Below the pieces are notes generated by a model. It saw nothing but the letters and a program-made list of their open reading frames with translations, ran no database searches and was not told the origin of the DNA. Positions 27,161 to 37,115 of a DNA stretch of 55,180 nucleotides are shown piece after piece (positions within the stretch are counted from its first letter, which is position 1; the number at the start of each line of letters is the position of its first letter). The DNA lies in IMG/VR virus record IMGVR_UViG_3300025732_000052, positions 1 to 55,180 of that record, one strand, 5' to 3'. The position numbers and the translations under genes were made by a program. This DNA comes from a virus.

Positions 27161-28591
27161 TTACAATGATTGTAAAGTTACACCATTACCAGCAGCGCTC
27201 AAAATTGAAGCCATATCGCTTTCAAAAGTAGAAGCTACTGAGCTAGTAATTACTTCACACACATACTGATCATTATCAAATGTGCTAGTAGGATTACTGA
27301 AGCGAGGTACATTGTGTACAACCATATAACGGTAGTAAGAGTTGTTACGGTTAACACCAAATACTGCATTACCATTCAAGATTTCACGGATACGTGGATC
27401 ATCATTGAAATGATTCTGTGCATAACGCTCAGACAAAATCAAATCACGGATGATAGTTTCACCAAAACCTTCACCTTGCTTAGGAAGTTGTAAAGTATTA
27501 ACACAAGTTCCACCAAAAGCACAAGGATCACCAACTTGATCAATTTCAGAAGCTAAAACAATAACGCCCTCTTTTTCAAAATGATCAGTAGGTTGGAAAG
27601 AACAATCACCAAACTTAGTGTCAACATAAGCACCAGTAATGATAATACCAGCTTTGTTGTCAGCAGTTGGAGTAGTATCTTCAACAAAAGAATCCCAAGA
27701 GATAGCTTTAACAGCGTAAGCAGCAGCACCAGATCCAGAACCACCAGAGAAAGTAACACCAGCAGCATCAGATAAAACATAACCTGAACCAGATACATTG
27801 ATGGTAATTGCAGTAACAGCACCACCAGAAATAGTAGCAGTAGCAGTAGCTTGAACACCTGAAGCAGGAGCAGCAATAGCTACAGTAGGAGCAGAAGAAT
27901 AACCACTACCACCGTTAGTAATTTTAATTTCAATTACTTTACCAACGTTAGCAGAAGTAGGATTAACATATGCAGTGTAGCTAACACCAGCATTAGTACT
28001 AACGTAAGCTACAGGAGAAATGAACTGATTAATACGGGGATCTTCAGCCAAGCTCTTAGCCCAACCAACCATAACTGCAGCAGGATCAACACTAGTTTGA
28101 CCAGTAGCGCAACAACCAGTGTAGTAATCAGCTACATAGTAAGCATTACGACCCAAGAAACGCAAAGCAGGAGAACCTTTAACATCTACACGTAAGTAGT
28201 AGGTTTCATCACACTTGTAAGTTTTGGTACAAGCAGCATAAGGAGTGTTGTTCAAACCAGCAGTAAGTCCTACAGCAACAATACTATTAGTTGCAGTTTT
28301 AGGAGATACTTTGTAGAAACCGCTAATGTACTTAGGGTTAATAGTTTTAGACTTTGAAGACTCAGCATAACCACCGTGGAAAGGACCAATCTTGTCATTA
28401 GCAGGAGTTAAGCTAGAAGATGCAAGAATAAAGTTTGTTCCGGTAGTAGCATTTAAGTTTACAAAAGTAGAGGCATTGTAAAGACCAAAGTTACCTACAG
28501 TGGTCAATTCAGATGCAGTAGTTCCGCTGGCGCTTTTCTGGTAAGTACCAGTCCCAAGGAACACCTTTTTGAAAGCATGATTGAAATACAT
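27161..28591 (-). CDS. probable major tail structural protein (tube or sheath type) with inserted beta domain
   Basis: This 476-residue protein begins MYFNHAFKKVFLGTGTYQKS. Its beginning and end look like a conserved structural core (EGVIVLASEIDQVGDP, YYRYMVVHNVPRF), while residues 219-298 are a compositionally distinct Gly/Ser/Ala-rich beta segment (ITNGGSGYSSAPTVAIAAPA, IVSGSGYVL-like strands). That segment looks like an Ig-like or surface domain inserted into the core. The gene follows two connector-type genes and has a strong terminator, as expected for an abundant virion protein. Which tail part it forms is uncertain. Confidence 0.55.
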   Translation of the reverse strand: MYFNHAFKKVFLGTGTYQKSASGTTASELTTVGNFGLYNASTFVNLNATTGTNFILASSSLTPANDKIGPFHGGYAESSKSKTINPKYISGFYKVSPKTATNSIVAVGLTAGLNNTPYAACTKTYKCDETYYLRVDVKGSPALRFLGRNAYYVADYYTGCCATGQTSVDPAAVMVGWAKSLAEDPRINQFISPVAYVSTNAGVSYTAYVNPTSANVGKVIEIKITNGGSGYSSAPTVAIAAPASGVQATATATISGGAVTAITINVSGSGYVLSDAAGVTFSGGSGSGAAAYAVKAISWDSFVEDTTPTADNKAGIIITGAYVDTKFGDCSFQPTDHFEKEGVIVLASEIDQVGDPCAFGGTCVNTLQLPKQGEGFGETIIRDLILSERYAQNHFNDDPRIREILNGNAVFGVNRNNSYYRYMVVHNVPRFSNPTSTFDNDQYVCEVITSSVASTFESDMASILSAAGNGVTLQSL

Positions 28592-28642
28592 AATTTTATT
28601 TTTTTAATTGTTTATAAATAGATACACTAATATTATACTAAA

Positions 28643-29047
28643 TTATTTTAAGAAAAGCAACTTATATTTTGTAGAATTTATTAAAGCCTTGATTTCATCC
28701 ATAGTATTTATGATACTAGAGCATATTACCATACCTTGAACAAGACCAATTTTATCATATAAACTGCGAAGATATTTTACAGCTTCATCTGTAGTTTTAA
28801 TAGTAGGAATAGCTGCTTGATCCGGGTAAGGTAATAATACCTCTTCTTTACCCTGATACTGTTCTGCTAAACCATCCGTAATATCTACAAGAGAATCATA
28901 AAACTCTCCCATTGCAACGTGTGCTGAATAATTTGTACTTAATAGATGAGCAACATGCACCTTAGTTGAGGCATGTAATAACTCATAAATCAACTCTCCC
29001 ATTGCTTTATGGACAGAGGAAGAAGGTCTTTGTAATTTATTAATCAT
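28643..29047 (-). CDS. helical phage protein, DUF5856-like
   Basis: This 134-residue, largely helical protein has HVAHLLSTNYSAHVAMGEFY and SLVDITDGLAEQYQGKEE near residues 30-65. The pattern of conserved His, Glu and Tyr residues resembles the DUF5856 phage family, whose helices recall ferritin-like bundles. That is a recollection and not a search result. It lies 2 bp from the 233-residue connector gene. A role in head-tail assembly or as a virion-associated protein is possible. Confidence 0.5.
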   Translation of the reverse strand: MINKLQRPSSSVHKAMGELIYELLHASTKVHVAHLLSTNYSAHVAMGEFYDSLVDITDGLAEQYQGKEEVLLPYPDQAAIPTIKTTDEAVKYLRSLYDKIGLVQGMVICSSIINTMDEIKALINSTKYKLLFLK

Positions 29048-29049
29048 CT

Positions 29050-29751
29050 TTAATTATTTCTTTCAGCGTTTTGAGAACCACGAGCAAACTGACTTACTGA
29101 TTCAATATCACCAGCAATAATGCTAACTGTTTCATCAATAAGTACTTCAGTTATATCATCTTTAAATTCACAAATTACATCAACTGTAGATACTAAACCA
29201 GTGTAAGGATTTACTGCACCAGTGATTTCTATATAAGCTGGTTTCCTGTAATATGTAAGAATAGGATTTACAATAGTAAATAAACCATCATGATAGATCT
29301 TTATTCTATTACCCATGATAGTACAGAATGTTTCACCCCATTCAAAACTGGGCTTTCTAAATTCATCAACTAATAAGTTTGCAGTATTAGCTTCTTCAAC
29401 TAGATATACAGTCATTGAATCAGCAGGACAGCATTCTGATTTAGCATCAGTAGACACTTTCTTATACTCTAAGTAATCAGCAGGTAAAGGGTTAGACTCA
29501 AAATACTCAGGTTTATTTAAGCCAGTTATTGGTAATTCTAACAACAAGATCTGTAAATCATCTATACGTCTTTTAGAACCCTCATCACCTTCACGGAAAA
29601 CATTACTAGCATGGAGTTGTCTTCTAACCCATTCTAGTTGTGCCTTGTTAAAAGCTTCAATAATCTGCCATGCCTCAAGATTATCATAATCATTTGAGGC
29701 CAACTTATTAAGCCGCTGCTTAATTTTTAACTGGAGTATATCGTTATTCAT
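29050..29751 (-). CDS. head-tail connector-type protein (putative)
   Basis: This 233-residue protein begins MNNDILQLKIKQRLNKLASND and then WQIIEAFNKAQLEWVRRQL, a segment I associate with conserved proteins in Bacteroidota phage head-tail regions. The C-terminal half is beta-rich (FCTIMGNRIKIYHDG). It follows the 337-residue protein gene and precedes the DUF5856-like gene, 2 bp away. A connector or tail-completion role is likely. The assignment rests on gene order and pattern, with no catalytic residues. Confidence 0.45.
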   Translation of the reverse strand: MNNDILQLKIKQRLNKLASNDYDNLEAWQIIEAFNKAQLEWVRRQLHASNVFREGDEGSKRRIDDLQILLLELPITGLNKPEYFESNPLPADYLEYKKVSTDAKSECCPADSMTVYLVEEANTANLLVDEFRKPSFEWGETFCTIMGNRIKIYHDGLFTIVNPILTYYRKPAYIEITGAVNPYTGLVSTVDVICEFKDDITEVLIDETVSIIAGDIESVSQFARGSQNAERNN

Positions 29752-29765
29752 ATGTGTTAACTGTA

Positions 29766-29785
29766 GGGGTATTATATTATACCCC
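29766..29785. other. short intergenic hairpin
   Basis: GGGGTAT (29766-29772) pairs with ATACCCC (29779-29785) in the gap between the 337- and 233-residue genes. There is no T-run on the coding strand, so it may be a processing or stability hairpin. Confidence 0.35.
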
Positions 29786-29807
29786 CTCAGTGTTATTCTA
29801 TATTAGA

Positions 29808-30821
29808 TTACTCTTTCCAATGCTTTTCAACCTTCTCTATAATCTTGTCAGAAACATCCTGATTTAAAGGATTTTTCATATACTCAACTATATCAGCTGG
29901 TGTTCTACCAAGCATTGTGCTAGATTCAAGATGATAAATAAATCCATCACTCTTACTAACTATATATTTATAAAAAGAAGAATCTTTAACAACTGCTCTG
30001 AGTTTAAGATTAGTTAAATCCTCATTAGCAAGTGCTAAGAACTTCTCTGCTGTTTTAGTTTTATCAGTTTCAATTGTCTCACCATTAATGTATTTGTCCA
30101 TGTTATCATAAACAATATCATTAGGTGTAGACTTTTTATACTGTGCACTATCAATGTCAAGAACTTTGGCAATATAAAATAATTTTCCTTGGTTCTTGTC
30201 AAACATTTTTTGTAATTCAGACAAAGCTTTGTTACGTAACTTTTTACTTTCTGTTTTAATTGTTACAGTCTCTTCAGCTCTATCTAAATAGAATTTTGGA
30301 GGAACGGCCCTACGTCTTGCATCATCGTAGTTTTTAGCTACAATACTAAAACCATTTGACTCAATTGCATAAAGCTTGATAAGATCATATGGATCTTTAG
30401 CAGGCTCTAAGAATAATGGTTCATTACCACATCTTATTGCAATCTTACTCCAGAACTCATCATTATCTGGTTTAAGAAGTTTAATCTTATTCCAGAAATC
30501 AGGATCATCAGGATTAACAACGTTAGCTGCTAATTCCTTTTCTAATTGAGAAACTACTTTTCTAATCTCTCTGATTTTAGCTTCACGCTCATCATCTGGT
30601 AAGAATTTTACTTCAGGAGCAAATTCATTTAATCCAGTTACATAGCGCTTAATCCCGTTAATCTCAAGACAAGCAAGTTGTTCTTCATGAAATACCCCAT
30701 CAAAAAGGGATAATCCGTACTTTTCAAGACCCATATTATTGATTGTTGAATCAAAATAGGGACGTACACTTACAGTACTTTTTTTGTTCTGTGGGTACCT
30801 TTCTACAATTGTTATACTCAT
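29808..30821 (-). CDS. conserved virion-region protein (337 aa)
   Basis: This 337-residue protein begins MSITIVERYPQNKKSTVSVRP. It is charged and mixed alpha/beta, with a Lys/Glu-rich helical centre (KLLKPDNDEFWSKIAIRCGNE near 113) and an acidic C-terminus (VEKHWKE). It sits two genes after the major capsid protein. I do not recognise a family. A head protein, a head-assembly factor or an internal virion protein are all possible. Its length and position match proteins often found in this slot in Bacteroidota phages. Confidence 0.45.
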   Translation of the reverse strand: MSITIVERYPQNKKSTVSVRPYFDSTINNMGLEKYGLSLFDGVFHEEQLACLEINGIKRYVTGLNEFAPEVKFLPDDEREAKIREIRKVVSQLEKELAANVVNPDDPDFWNKIKLLKPDNDEFWSKIAIRCGNEPLFLEPAKDPYDLIKLYAIESNGFSIVAKNYDDARRRAVPPKFYLDRAEETVTIKTESKKLRNKALSELQKMFDKNQGKLFYIAKVLDIDSAQYKKSTPNDIVYDNMDKYINGETIETDKTKTAEKFLALANEDLTNLKLRAVVKDSSFYKYIVSKSDGFIYHLESSTMLGRTPADIVEYMKNPLNQDVSDKIIEKVEKHWKE

Positions 30822-30842
30822 GGTTTTTTGTTGGTTTGATTA

Positions 30843-30869
30843 TATAGGGGAGCTATTAACTCCCCTATA
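30843..30869. other. 10-bp intergenic hairpin
   Basis: TATAGGGGAG (30843-30852) pairs perfectly with CTCCCCTATA (30860-30869). The T-run is on the plus-strand side, so it is not a canonical terminator for the minus-strand genes. It lies between the decoration-like and 337-residue genes and may affect mRNA processing. Confidence 0.4.
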
Positions 30870-30874
30870 ATTTT

Positions 30875-31309
30875 TTAATTAATTACTGAGAAATGTACAG
30901 ATACTGCAGCATTTAATGCAGCAGAAGAATGCACATTGTAAAGTTTTACACTGAAACTATTAGCAGCAATAGCTGAAATAGTTGCATATGCAATACCATT
31001 TCCTGCGTATTGTACAGATACTAAAACTTTAGAAGTAGCTAACACTTTGCTATTTGTAACAACAAATACAGCAGAAGCATCAGCAGCTAAAGTACTAGAT
31101 ACTGTAGTAATAACACCTGCTTCAGCATTCACAGTAACACCTGAAGTAATGCTACTAGATTGAGTTACATTAGCAGTAGTAATAGCAGCAGCTTTTGTAT
31201 TTAATTCATTTACAATAGCATTAATGTGTCCAAATTTAGCTAAGGACATATCAGATTCTTTTACTAAGAAAGCATCTGGAGAAGCGGGAGAAAATGTAGA
31301 GATTGCCAT
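30875..31309 (-). CDS. head decoration/fibre-type protein (putative)
   Basis: This 144-residue protein begins MAISTFSPASPDAFLVKESD and after residue 45 becomes an all-beta, Ala/Ser/Val-rich domain (ASAVFVVTNSKVLATSKVLV, then HFSVIN at the end). It immediately follows the major capsid gene, and such small beta-sandwich proteins in that position usually decorate the capsid or form head fibres. The sequence of the domain also fits a trimeric head fibre of the type known in crAss-like phages. The role is inferred from fold and position. Confidence 0.55.
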   Translation of the reverse strand: MAISTFSPASPDAFLVKESDMSLAKFGHINAIVNELNTKAAAITTANVTQSSSITSGVTVNAEAGVITTVSSTLAADASAVFVVTNSKVLATSKVLVSVQYAGNGIAYATISAIAANSFSVKLYNVHSSAALNAAVSVHFSVIN

Positions 31310-31334
31310 TTTATTTTATATTTTTTTTAATTAG

Positions 31335-31367
31335 AACCCAGAGCCAGCAACGAAGTGACTCTGGGTT
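31335..31367 (-). terminator. terminator-like hairpin after the major capsid gene
   Basis: AACCCAGAG (31335-31343) pairs perfectly with CTCTGGGTT (31359-31367) 14 bp past the major capsid stop. The following tract on the minus strand is A/T-rich but not a clean T-run, so it may terminate only partially, setting capsid protein excess. Confidence 0.55.
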
Positions 31368-31380
31368 GATATGTTTATTA

Positions 31381-33000
31381 TTAGAAGCTTCCGCCAGTAA
31401 TAGGGTTACGCATAACAATTTTCAACACTTTAGTTGGGTCTTTTACCCAAACTGCAGGCATTGTTTGAGACATCATTACACGGTATCCGTTAAAGTTACC
31501 AGAAGATTGGAATCCTTGGCTACGGCCCATATAATCCATAGTTCCGTTTTGGTAGAACCACTTCAATTGATTATCCCAAGACAATTTCAACAAGTAAAGG
31601 TTTTCATTTACGTTATCAGTAATGTCAAAGATAATGAAATTATATGAACTCAAAGGATGACCATCAATTAAGGGGTTTTCAATATCGTTAGTATGTAAGT
31701 TATCAAATGCAGGGTTCAATACAAACTTAACGTTAGCCAAGAAAGGAATTACGTAGCTGGTGTATGCAAATCCAAAGTTCAAATCCATACCTTTACCGGT
31801 AATAGCTCCAACTTCAGAAGCATTGATAACCAAACCACTGTTAACAGCTTCTTTCTTAATAGCCTCATTCACCATTTTCATACCACCCAAACCGGTTTGT
31901 ACAATCAATTGGCGCTTAGGATCTGGACCTTGGAAGTCAACTTTACCAACGTAGAAGTTGTACAATTCAGCACGGAACATATCCAAAGTGAAACTAGATT
32001 TGTTGTAGATACGCTTGAAAGAGTTATCCAACTGCTTCCAAAGACCCACTGACAAACGGATATCATCTGGACCATCTTGCTTAATCTTACCACCTTGTCC
32101 CCACATCAAGTAGGTCTCAATGTCATTAGCAATTTTGCTCAAGTGAGCAGCTTCCATAGTAGTCAAGAAAGTACGGCTTAACTGACCATTGTCAAATGCA
32201 CGCTTAACTGCATCTTTACCCATAGTCTGTACCATAGACTCCAAGCTATTGATTGCAGGGTCCATAGACTTATCAAAGTTACGCCAGATTTCTACAACAG
32301 GAACAGTACCATCAGCTTTCATACCACCCTTCAACATCAAGTCAGCACGACTAGAGATTGAGTAAGATACGTGAGCTTCAGCACCACCTACGAAGTTGTA
32401 GAATTCACGGAAACCAGCACCATAGTGTCCGATATCAGAGAAACGCTCACCGTATTCACCACGAGCAGAACCTTTACGGAAAACTTTAGTACCAGATGCT
32501 AAGTATTTGTTATCCAAGTATTTAGCGTTGTCATTGTTTACTAACTGAACAGTGTAGATGAAACCATCACCTGTAGGAAGAATATCAGCAGCAGTTACAT
32601 ACATTTCCAAACCGTTGTATTTGTCATAAGTAATGATATCACCATGTCCAAAAGAACGCTTGTTTAATTTGATTTTGAAGGTAGTACCATCAACACCTTT
32701 AGCAGCATTTGCAGATTCAATATCTTCTACAATGTAAGGAAGATCTTGAGCTACAGGAACTTGCCATTTGTACTCACCACGAGCATTGTCTACAGAGATG
32801 ATGTTTTTTCCACCAAAACTAGAGAATTGATACAAGGGCATTTCAACTTTTTGAGCCATTGCCCATAAGTCTACTGGACCCATGTCCATAGGTTCACTGC
32901 TTTTCAGCATGTTTACGAGGTGGTATGAATCTACGTGAGAGCTAGCTTGGTAGCTGGTATCACGCAGAAATATACCATTGTTTAAAACTGGAGTTGCCAT
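31381..33000 (-). CDS. major capsid protein (HK97-fold, inferred)
   Basis: This 539-residue protein begins MATPVLNNGIFLRDTSYQAS and has the size, composition and position expected of a major capsid protein. It follows the scaffold-like gene and precedes the decoration-like gene. Segments such as RSFGHGDIITYDKYNGLEMY and GTKVFRKGSARGEYGERFSD resemble the peripheral and axial domains of HK97-fold capsids. The Ala/Gln/Tyr-rich C-terminus lacks a catalytic signature. A terminator-like hairpin follows it, and its own leader is A-rich (ATTATGGCA on the minus strand). Confidence 0.75.
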   Translation of the reverse strand: MATPVLNNGIFLRDTSYQASSHVDSYHLVNMLKSSEPMDMGPVDLWAMAQKVEMPLYQFSSFGGKNIISVDNARGEYKWQVPVAQDLPYIVEDIESANAAKGVDGTTFKIKLNKRSFGHGDIITYDKYNGLEMYVTAADILPTGDGFIYTVQLVNNDNAKYLDNKYLASGTKVFRKGSARGEYGERFSDIGHYGAGFREFYNFVGGAEAHVSYSISSRADLMLKGGMKADGTVPVVEIWRNFDKSMDPAINSLESMVQTMGKDAVKRAFDNGQLSRTFLTTMEAAHLSKIANDIETYLMWGQGGKIKQDGPDDIRLSVGLWKQLDNSFKRIYNKSSFTLDMFRAELYNFYVGKVDFQGPDPKRQLIVQTGLGGMKMVNEAIKKEAVNSGLVINASEVGAITGKGMDLNFGFAYTSYVIPFLANVKFVLNPAFDNLHTNDIENPLIDGHPLSSYNFIIFDITDNVNENLYLLKLSWDNQLKWFYQNGTMDYMGRSQGFQSSGNFNGYRVMMSQTMPAVWVKDPTKVLKIVMRNPITGGSF

Positions 33001-33033
33001 AATTATTTATTTATTTGTTTGTTTGTTGTGTTG

Positions 33034-34260
33034 TTAAAATCTTTTAAAAATATTTGCTTGTCTTGGAATCTTACGCTGTTTGGGTTCCTCTCTTTCTTCA
33101 GGTACAGTACTAGAAACTTTTCTTGACTGTTCTGTTTTAAGTTGCCTTACAGTGTTTTCAACCACTTTATTTTTGCCTTGCTCCATGATCTTTGACTTGT
33201 ATCCATCAGGATCTGCCAATAACCACAGCGCTTCAGCTACTAATGGGTAGTTAGGTTCTACAAATTGATGTTTCTCTAACAAATGACCCAATAGGTTTGT
33301 GTTTCTTCCTGAGATAGAAGGATAGTTAGGTTGTACAAGACCAGCATATAACATAGACTGGGTTTTCTTATCCAACTTAACACCAGCTAACTCAGCGGGT
33401 TTAAGAGCCTCATACACGTTATCCATGTAAGCTGCTGCTGCTTGTTCTTGTTGTGCCTTCATATGCTCTTGTTCAGCAATCTTTTGGGCTACAATAGACT
33501 CTTGCATCTTATCCAACTTTGGTTTAAACTTATTAGCTTGTTGTTCTAACTTACCTAAGTCTTTCCAGGTTGTGATTTCCTCATCAATATCTTCATCATT
33601 ACCAAATCCAGTAGCACGCAAATAAGAACGTACAATTTGTTCTTGATCCATTTCATCTGTAGGATCTAAACCACGTACTTCTTCTACTTGTGCTAATGCA
33701 CTGAACAAACCTTTAAGATCTGTACCACCATTAGCTACATACTGGGCAGCATACTGAAGTTCTTCAGGAAGCGCTTCAAAGAACTCTTTTGGAGTTTGCT
33801 CTTTAATTGCTCGCTCCTTTTCTTCAAAGTTAGCTTGCAAGAGCTCCTTCCAATCTTTAATAGAGTATTCATCCATTGGTTTATCATCTTCAAAACCAAT
33901 CAATACACCCTCTTCAATAAGTTTAGAGAAGGTTTCCACCATACCACTCTTATCTACTTTAGGTCTACCTCCTCTGGGTGACTCCTCTTCTTGCTCTAAT
34001 AAATCATCAACCTCATTGGTTAACTCTTTAAGAACTTGTTCAGCAGATTGAGTTGGTTTCTTGATGTTACCATCCTCATCCTCTTCTTCTTTATCTAAGA
34101 ACGTTAAATCCGTTTTAGGAGATGAAAAGATACTTGGTTTCTTTTCTTCTTCTGTTGGAAGCATGATACTATCTGCTCCCGGAGCTCCACCAAAGATATC
34201 ATCAATGTTGATATCTACTTGTTGTACGGTGGTTTGCTCAGTTGGTTTGGTTTCACTCAT
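33034..34260 (-). CDS. prohead scaffold-like protein
   Basis: This 408-residue, highly acidic protein begins MSETKPTEQTTVQQVDINID and carries a Glu/Asp-rich N-terminal region (about 60-95, EEEDEDGNIKKP), a long helical middle (KLEQQANKFKPKLDKMQESI, coiled-coil-like, about 235-290) and a basic C-terminus (PKQRKIPRQANIFKRF). Acidic helix with basic tail is the usual layout of scaffolding proteins, which bind the capsid through the basic end. It sits between portal and major capsid, as scaffolds do. A prohead protease was not seen. Confidence 0.65.
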   Translation of the reverse strand: MSETKPTEQTTVQQVDINIDDIFGGAPGADSIMLPTEEEKKPSIFSSPKTDLTFLDKEEEDEDGNIKKPTQSAEQVLKELTNEVDDLLEQEEESPRGGRPKVDKSGMVETFSKLIEEGVLIGFEDDKPMDEYSIKDWKELLQANFEEKERAIKEQTPKEFFEALPEELQYAAQYVANGGTDLKGLFSALAQVEEVRGLDPTDEMDQEQIVRSYLRATGFGNDEDIDEEITTWKDLGKLEQQANKFKPKLDKMQESIVAQKIAEQEHMKAQQEQAAAAYMDNVYEALKPAELAGVKLDKKTQSMLYAGLVQPNYPSISGRNTNLLGHLLEKHQFVEPNYPLVAEALWLLADPDGYKSKIMEQGKNKVVENTVRQLKTEQSRKVSSTVPEEREEPKQRKIPRQANIFKRF

Positions 34261-34367
34261 ATAGTTGGTTATTTTAGTTTGTAGTGTACATTAAGAATAT
34301 AATATATTACTTCTAATAAACTTTAAAAATTTGATTTTAAAGCCGTATTTTTTGTAATATAAGGCTA

Positions 34368-37115
34368 TTACTTCTTCTTGTTATCTTTAACATCATACTT
34401 ATTCTTGTTCACTCTAGCTATTTCTAATTGTTTATTAGCAATCTCTCTTTGTGAAGCAAGCTTTTCTCTTTCAATAGATAACTTATCCATGTTAATAGCT
34501 TTCTGAGTACTGGCAGATTCTTTCTTTAAGTCCATTTGTTGCTGAAACTCCTCACTCTTACGGATATCTTTCATAGCATCTTGATAATCAGACTGTAAAT
34601 TTTGGTTAATATCTACACCAGCACCATAACCAGCAGCCCTAATTTCAGCAATAACAATATCATTCTGTCTATTCTTCTCATTCTCTTCAGCTTCAAACTG
34701 CATCTTCATCATAGCCTCTTGATTCTTAGCTTGTAAAGCCTGCTCTTGCATAGCTTGTTGTTGTTGCATTTCCTGCTGACGTTGAGCTTGTTGTTTCTCA
34801 TCAGAAGATTTAAGGATGTGAGATACTTCTGCAATAGACTCAGCCTTCATGATATTACCTAAATCATAAATAGAGGCACCTGCGGTGTTGTTTGTGATAG
34901 CCAATTGCTTTAACTGCTCCAGAGTAGCTCTGTGATTAGTTTTGGTCGTACAGAAGATATTAAAGTCTCTAAGCAATAAGTCAGTACCATTCATCTCAAA
35001 GTTAACCTTCTCATCAGTAGAGGTAATATACTGCAATCTAATAGATGGTTTGGTTGACTGATAGAACTGGGCTAAGTCTGTACGCATCTGATGTACACGA
35101 GGCATTAAGTAATCACAGTGATTAATAAAGTATGTCTCTGTCTGTGCATAAGAGTTTGATACAGCAATTCTTACACCAGTAGCTGTTGCTTGCTCTACTT
35201 GTTCTCCAAGACGCTGTGGTGTAATACCTATTACCTCAAATGCTTGCTGCTTAAAGTAGTTAGCCAATTGAGTTCTAGACATCAAACGCTGTGTCTGTTC
35301 TAAGTTTAATACCTGATAGTGTTGAAAGTTAAGAGCATTCTCAGTGTTAGTGATAGATGTATCCAATGGTAACATCTGGAAGTTCTTCATTGCAACGTAG
35401 GCTTTTGCTAAGTTGTTCTTTCCCCAATCTTCTCCCAATGAGTGTCTAGGTAAAGCATTCTGATCTAACATGATCACAGTACCTAATTCATCTACAAGAA
35501 TATCAGCAATTTGGTTATTTACAATGTTATAACCAATCTGGTAAGGCTTCATTAAATCTACTAAAGATGTAGACTTAGTGTTTCTATCTGAGAATACAGA
35601 TCCTTCTACTGGTAATTTACAACCGTACAATGTAGAATCTCCTTTAAATTGGAAAGGTACTCGTCCTGGTTTAGAACGATTAATACCTAAGTAAATAGGA
35701 TTAATACCACTTGCATTGTTGTTCATCCCAAAATATGCAGGGTAGTTAGGCCCAATTTTTACTCCACCCCATACCTCATTAATCCAAATCCAATCAATAT
35801 GTTCTCCTGCAATTAAGTTCTCTTTAGTTTTATTCTTAAGTACACTTGTATCATAGATAGGTTTTTGAGTAATAGCATATGACTCATCTACCACATCTTG
35901 CATAACTTGTCCGGTCTCATCAATCTTAATTAAATGTCCAACTTTACGCTGTGACTTCCAATAGATATGAGCTACACGTAACATATCTGTATTCTGATAA
36001 TCTGTATAATCTTCAGATTCAGACATGATATAACTAACTATATCATTACCAGCAGTACTATTTTGCTCCCATACAGACATAAACTGACGGTATTGTAATG
36101 ATGGCATGTTAGTATTCCATTCATGAGACTTAGTAGCATCATAGTAAGAACCATCATTTTGCATTCCTTGCAATGGATATCCTGCTGCTCTTGTTGGATA
36201 AATAGCTTCTAATGATTGTAATTGAGCATCAGTCATTAAATATCCATACTTGTCAATAATATCAGAGACTGTATATAACTCAACTTTACCTACCCAGTTA
36301 CCTTGAGAGATATACCTAATGTCTGGAGACTTATGATAGAAAGTAACCAAAGGATTCCACAATTCTAATTCATAATCATCTTCATTCATCTTAAAGTGCC
36401 AGAACTCTCTATCTGTGATTAACATATCACGGAAAGCTCTTTCCTCAAGTTCATCCATTTTAAATCTTTCCTCATCCACACGGGCTTGATGTTCTGCCCA
36501 CTCTTCTAACATTGAACGATAGTCTTTCTTAAAGAACTGTTCAATCTCAGGTAATGATTTAAGATTTTCTGGGGCTAATGCTTTCTGAATCTCAGGATCT
36601 TCCATATCAGCACCCTGCTCAATCATACTCATAACTATCTTACGTTCAGCATCAGCTAATAGCCTTTGCTCAATCATAGCTCTTTTCTGATCTAATAATT
36701 CATTGTAGGAGATCTCATCTACAGCCCGGAATGTTACTCTTGTATTTCTTTTAGCAAATTCTGCTACTAATACATTAATTACATTAGGAATAATTGGGTA
36801 AAATTTTAACTCTAATGCTGACTGATCTTCTTTAGTAAGAACATCAATTAATTCAGCATACTCTACATCTTCCTCAACTATATAATCACTACGATCAATA
36901 ATACCTTTAGCAAGCTTGTAGTTCTTAGAGAGTCTGCGTGCATTTCTACGCAACTGCTTCATACCCTGCCACTCTAACCAATCAAGGTTATGTGCAGCCC
37001 AATCATCATCTTTATCCTTTCTTGGAATAAATTGGATTGGTTGAGTAAGAGTACTCATCTTATTGTATTCTGCCTTAGCTCCATTTTTGAGCTGCATAGC
37101 ATTATATAACTGCAT
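34368..37115 (-). CDS. portal protein
   Basis: This 915-residue protein lies next to the large terminase. The first 350 residues have the mixed helical/beta pattern of portal proteins (TDREFWHFKMNEDDYELELW near 242, FYHKSPDIRYISQGNW near 265). The C-terminal 180 residues are a Gln/Ala-rich coiled coil (QQAMQEQALQAKNQEAMMKM) that ends in a Lys-rich tail (DVKDNKKK). Portal rings of crAss-like and P22-like phages are also unusually long, so 915 residues is compatible. It overlaps a 53-residue gene by 14 bases. Function is assigned from order and pattern. Confidence 0.75.
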   Translation of the reverse strand: MQLYNAMQLKNGAKAEYNKMSTLTQPIQFIPRKDKDDDWAAHNLDWLEWQGMKQLRRNARRLSKNYKLAKGIIDRSDYIVEEDVEYAELIDVLTKEDQSALELKFYPIIPNVINVLVAEFAKRNTRVTFRAVDEISYNELLDQKRAMIEQRLLADAERKIVMSMIEQGADMEDPEIQKALAPENLKSLPEIEQFFKKDYRSMLEEWAEHQARVDEERFKMDELEERAFRDMLITDREFWHFKMNEDDYELELWNPLVTFYHKSPDIRYISQGNWVGKVELYTVSDIIDKYGYLMTDAQLQSLEAIYPTRAAGYPLQGMQNDGSYYDATKSHEWNTNMPSLQYRQFMSVWEQNSTAGNDIVSYIMSESEDYTDYQNTDMLRVAHIYWKSQRKVGHLIKIDETGQVMQDVVDESYAITQKPIYDTSVLKNKTKENLIAGEHIDWIWINEVWGGVKIGPNYPAYFGMNNNASGINPIYLGINRSKPGRVPFQFKGDSTLYGCKLPVEGSVFSDRNTKSTSLVDLMKPYQIGYNIVNNQIADILVDELGTVIMLDQNALPRHSLGEDWGKNNLAKAYVAMKNFQMLPLDTSITNTENALNFQHYQVLNLEQTQRLMSRTQLANYFKQQAFEVIGITPQRLGEQVEQATATGVRIAVSNSYAQTETYFINHCDYLMPRVHQMRTDLAQFYQSTKPSIRLQYITSTDEKVNFEMNGTDLLLRDFNIFCTTKTNHRATLEQLKQLAITNNTAGASIYDLGNIMKAESIAEVSHILKSSDEKQQAQRQQEMQQQQAMQEQALQAKNQEAMMKMQFEAEENEKNRQNDIVIAEIRAAGYGAGVDINQNLQSDYQDAMKDIRKSEEFQQQMDLKKESASTQKAINMDKLSIEREKLASQREIANKQLEIARVNKNKYDVKDNKKK

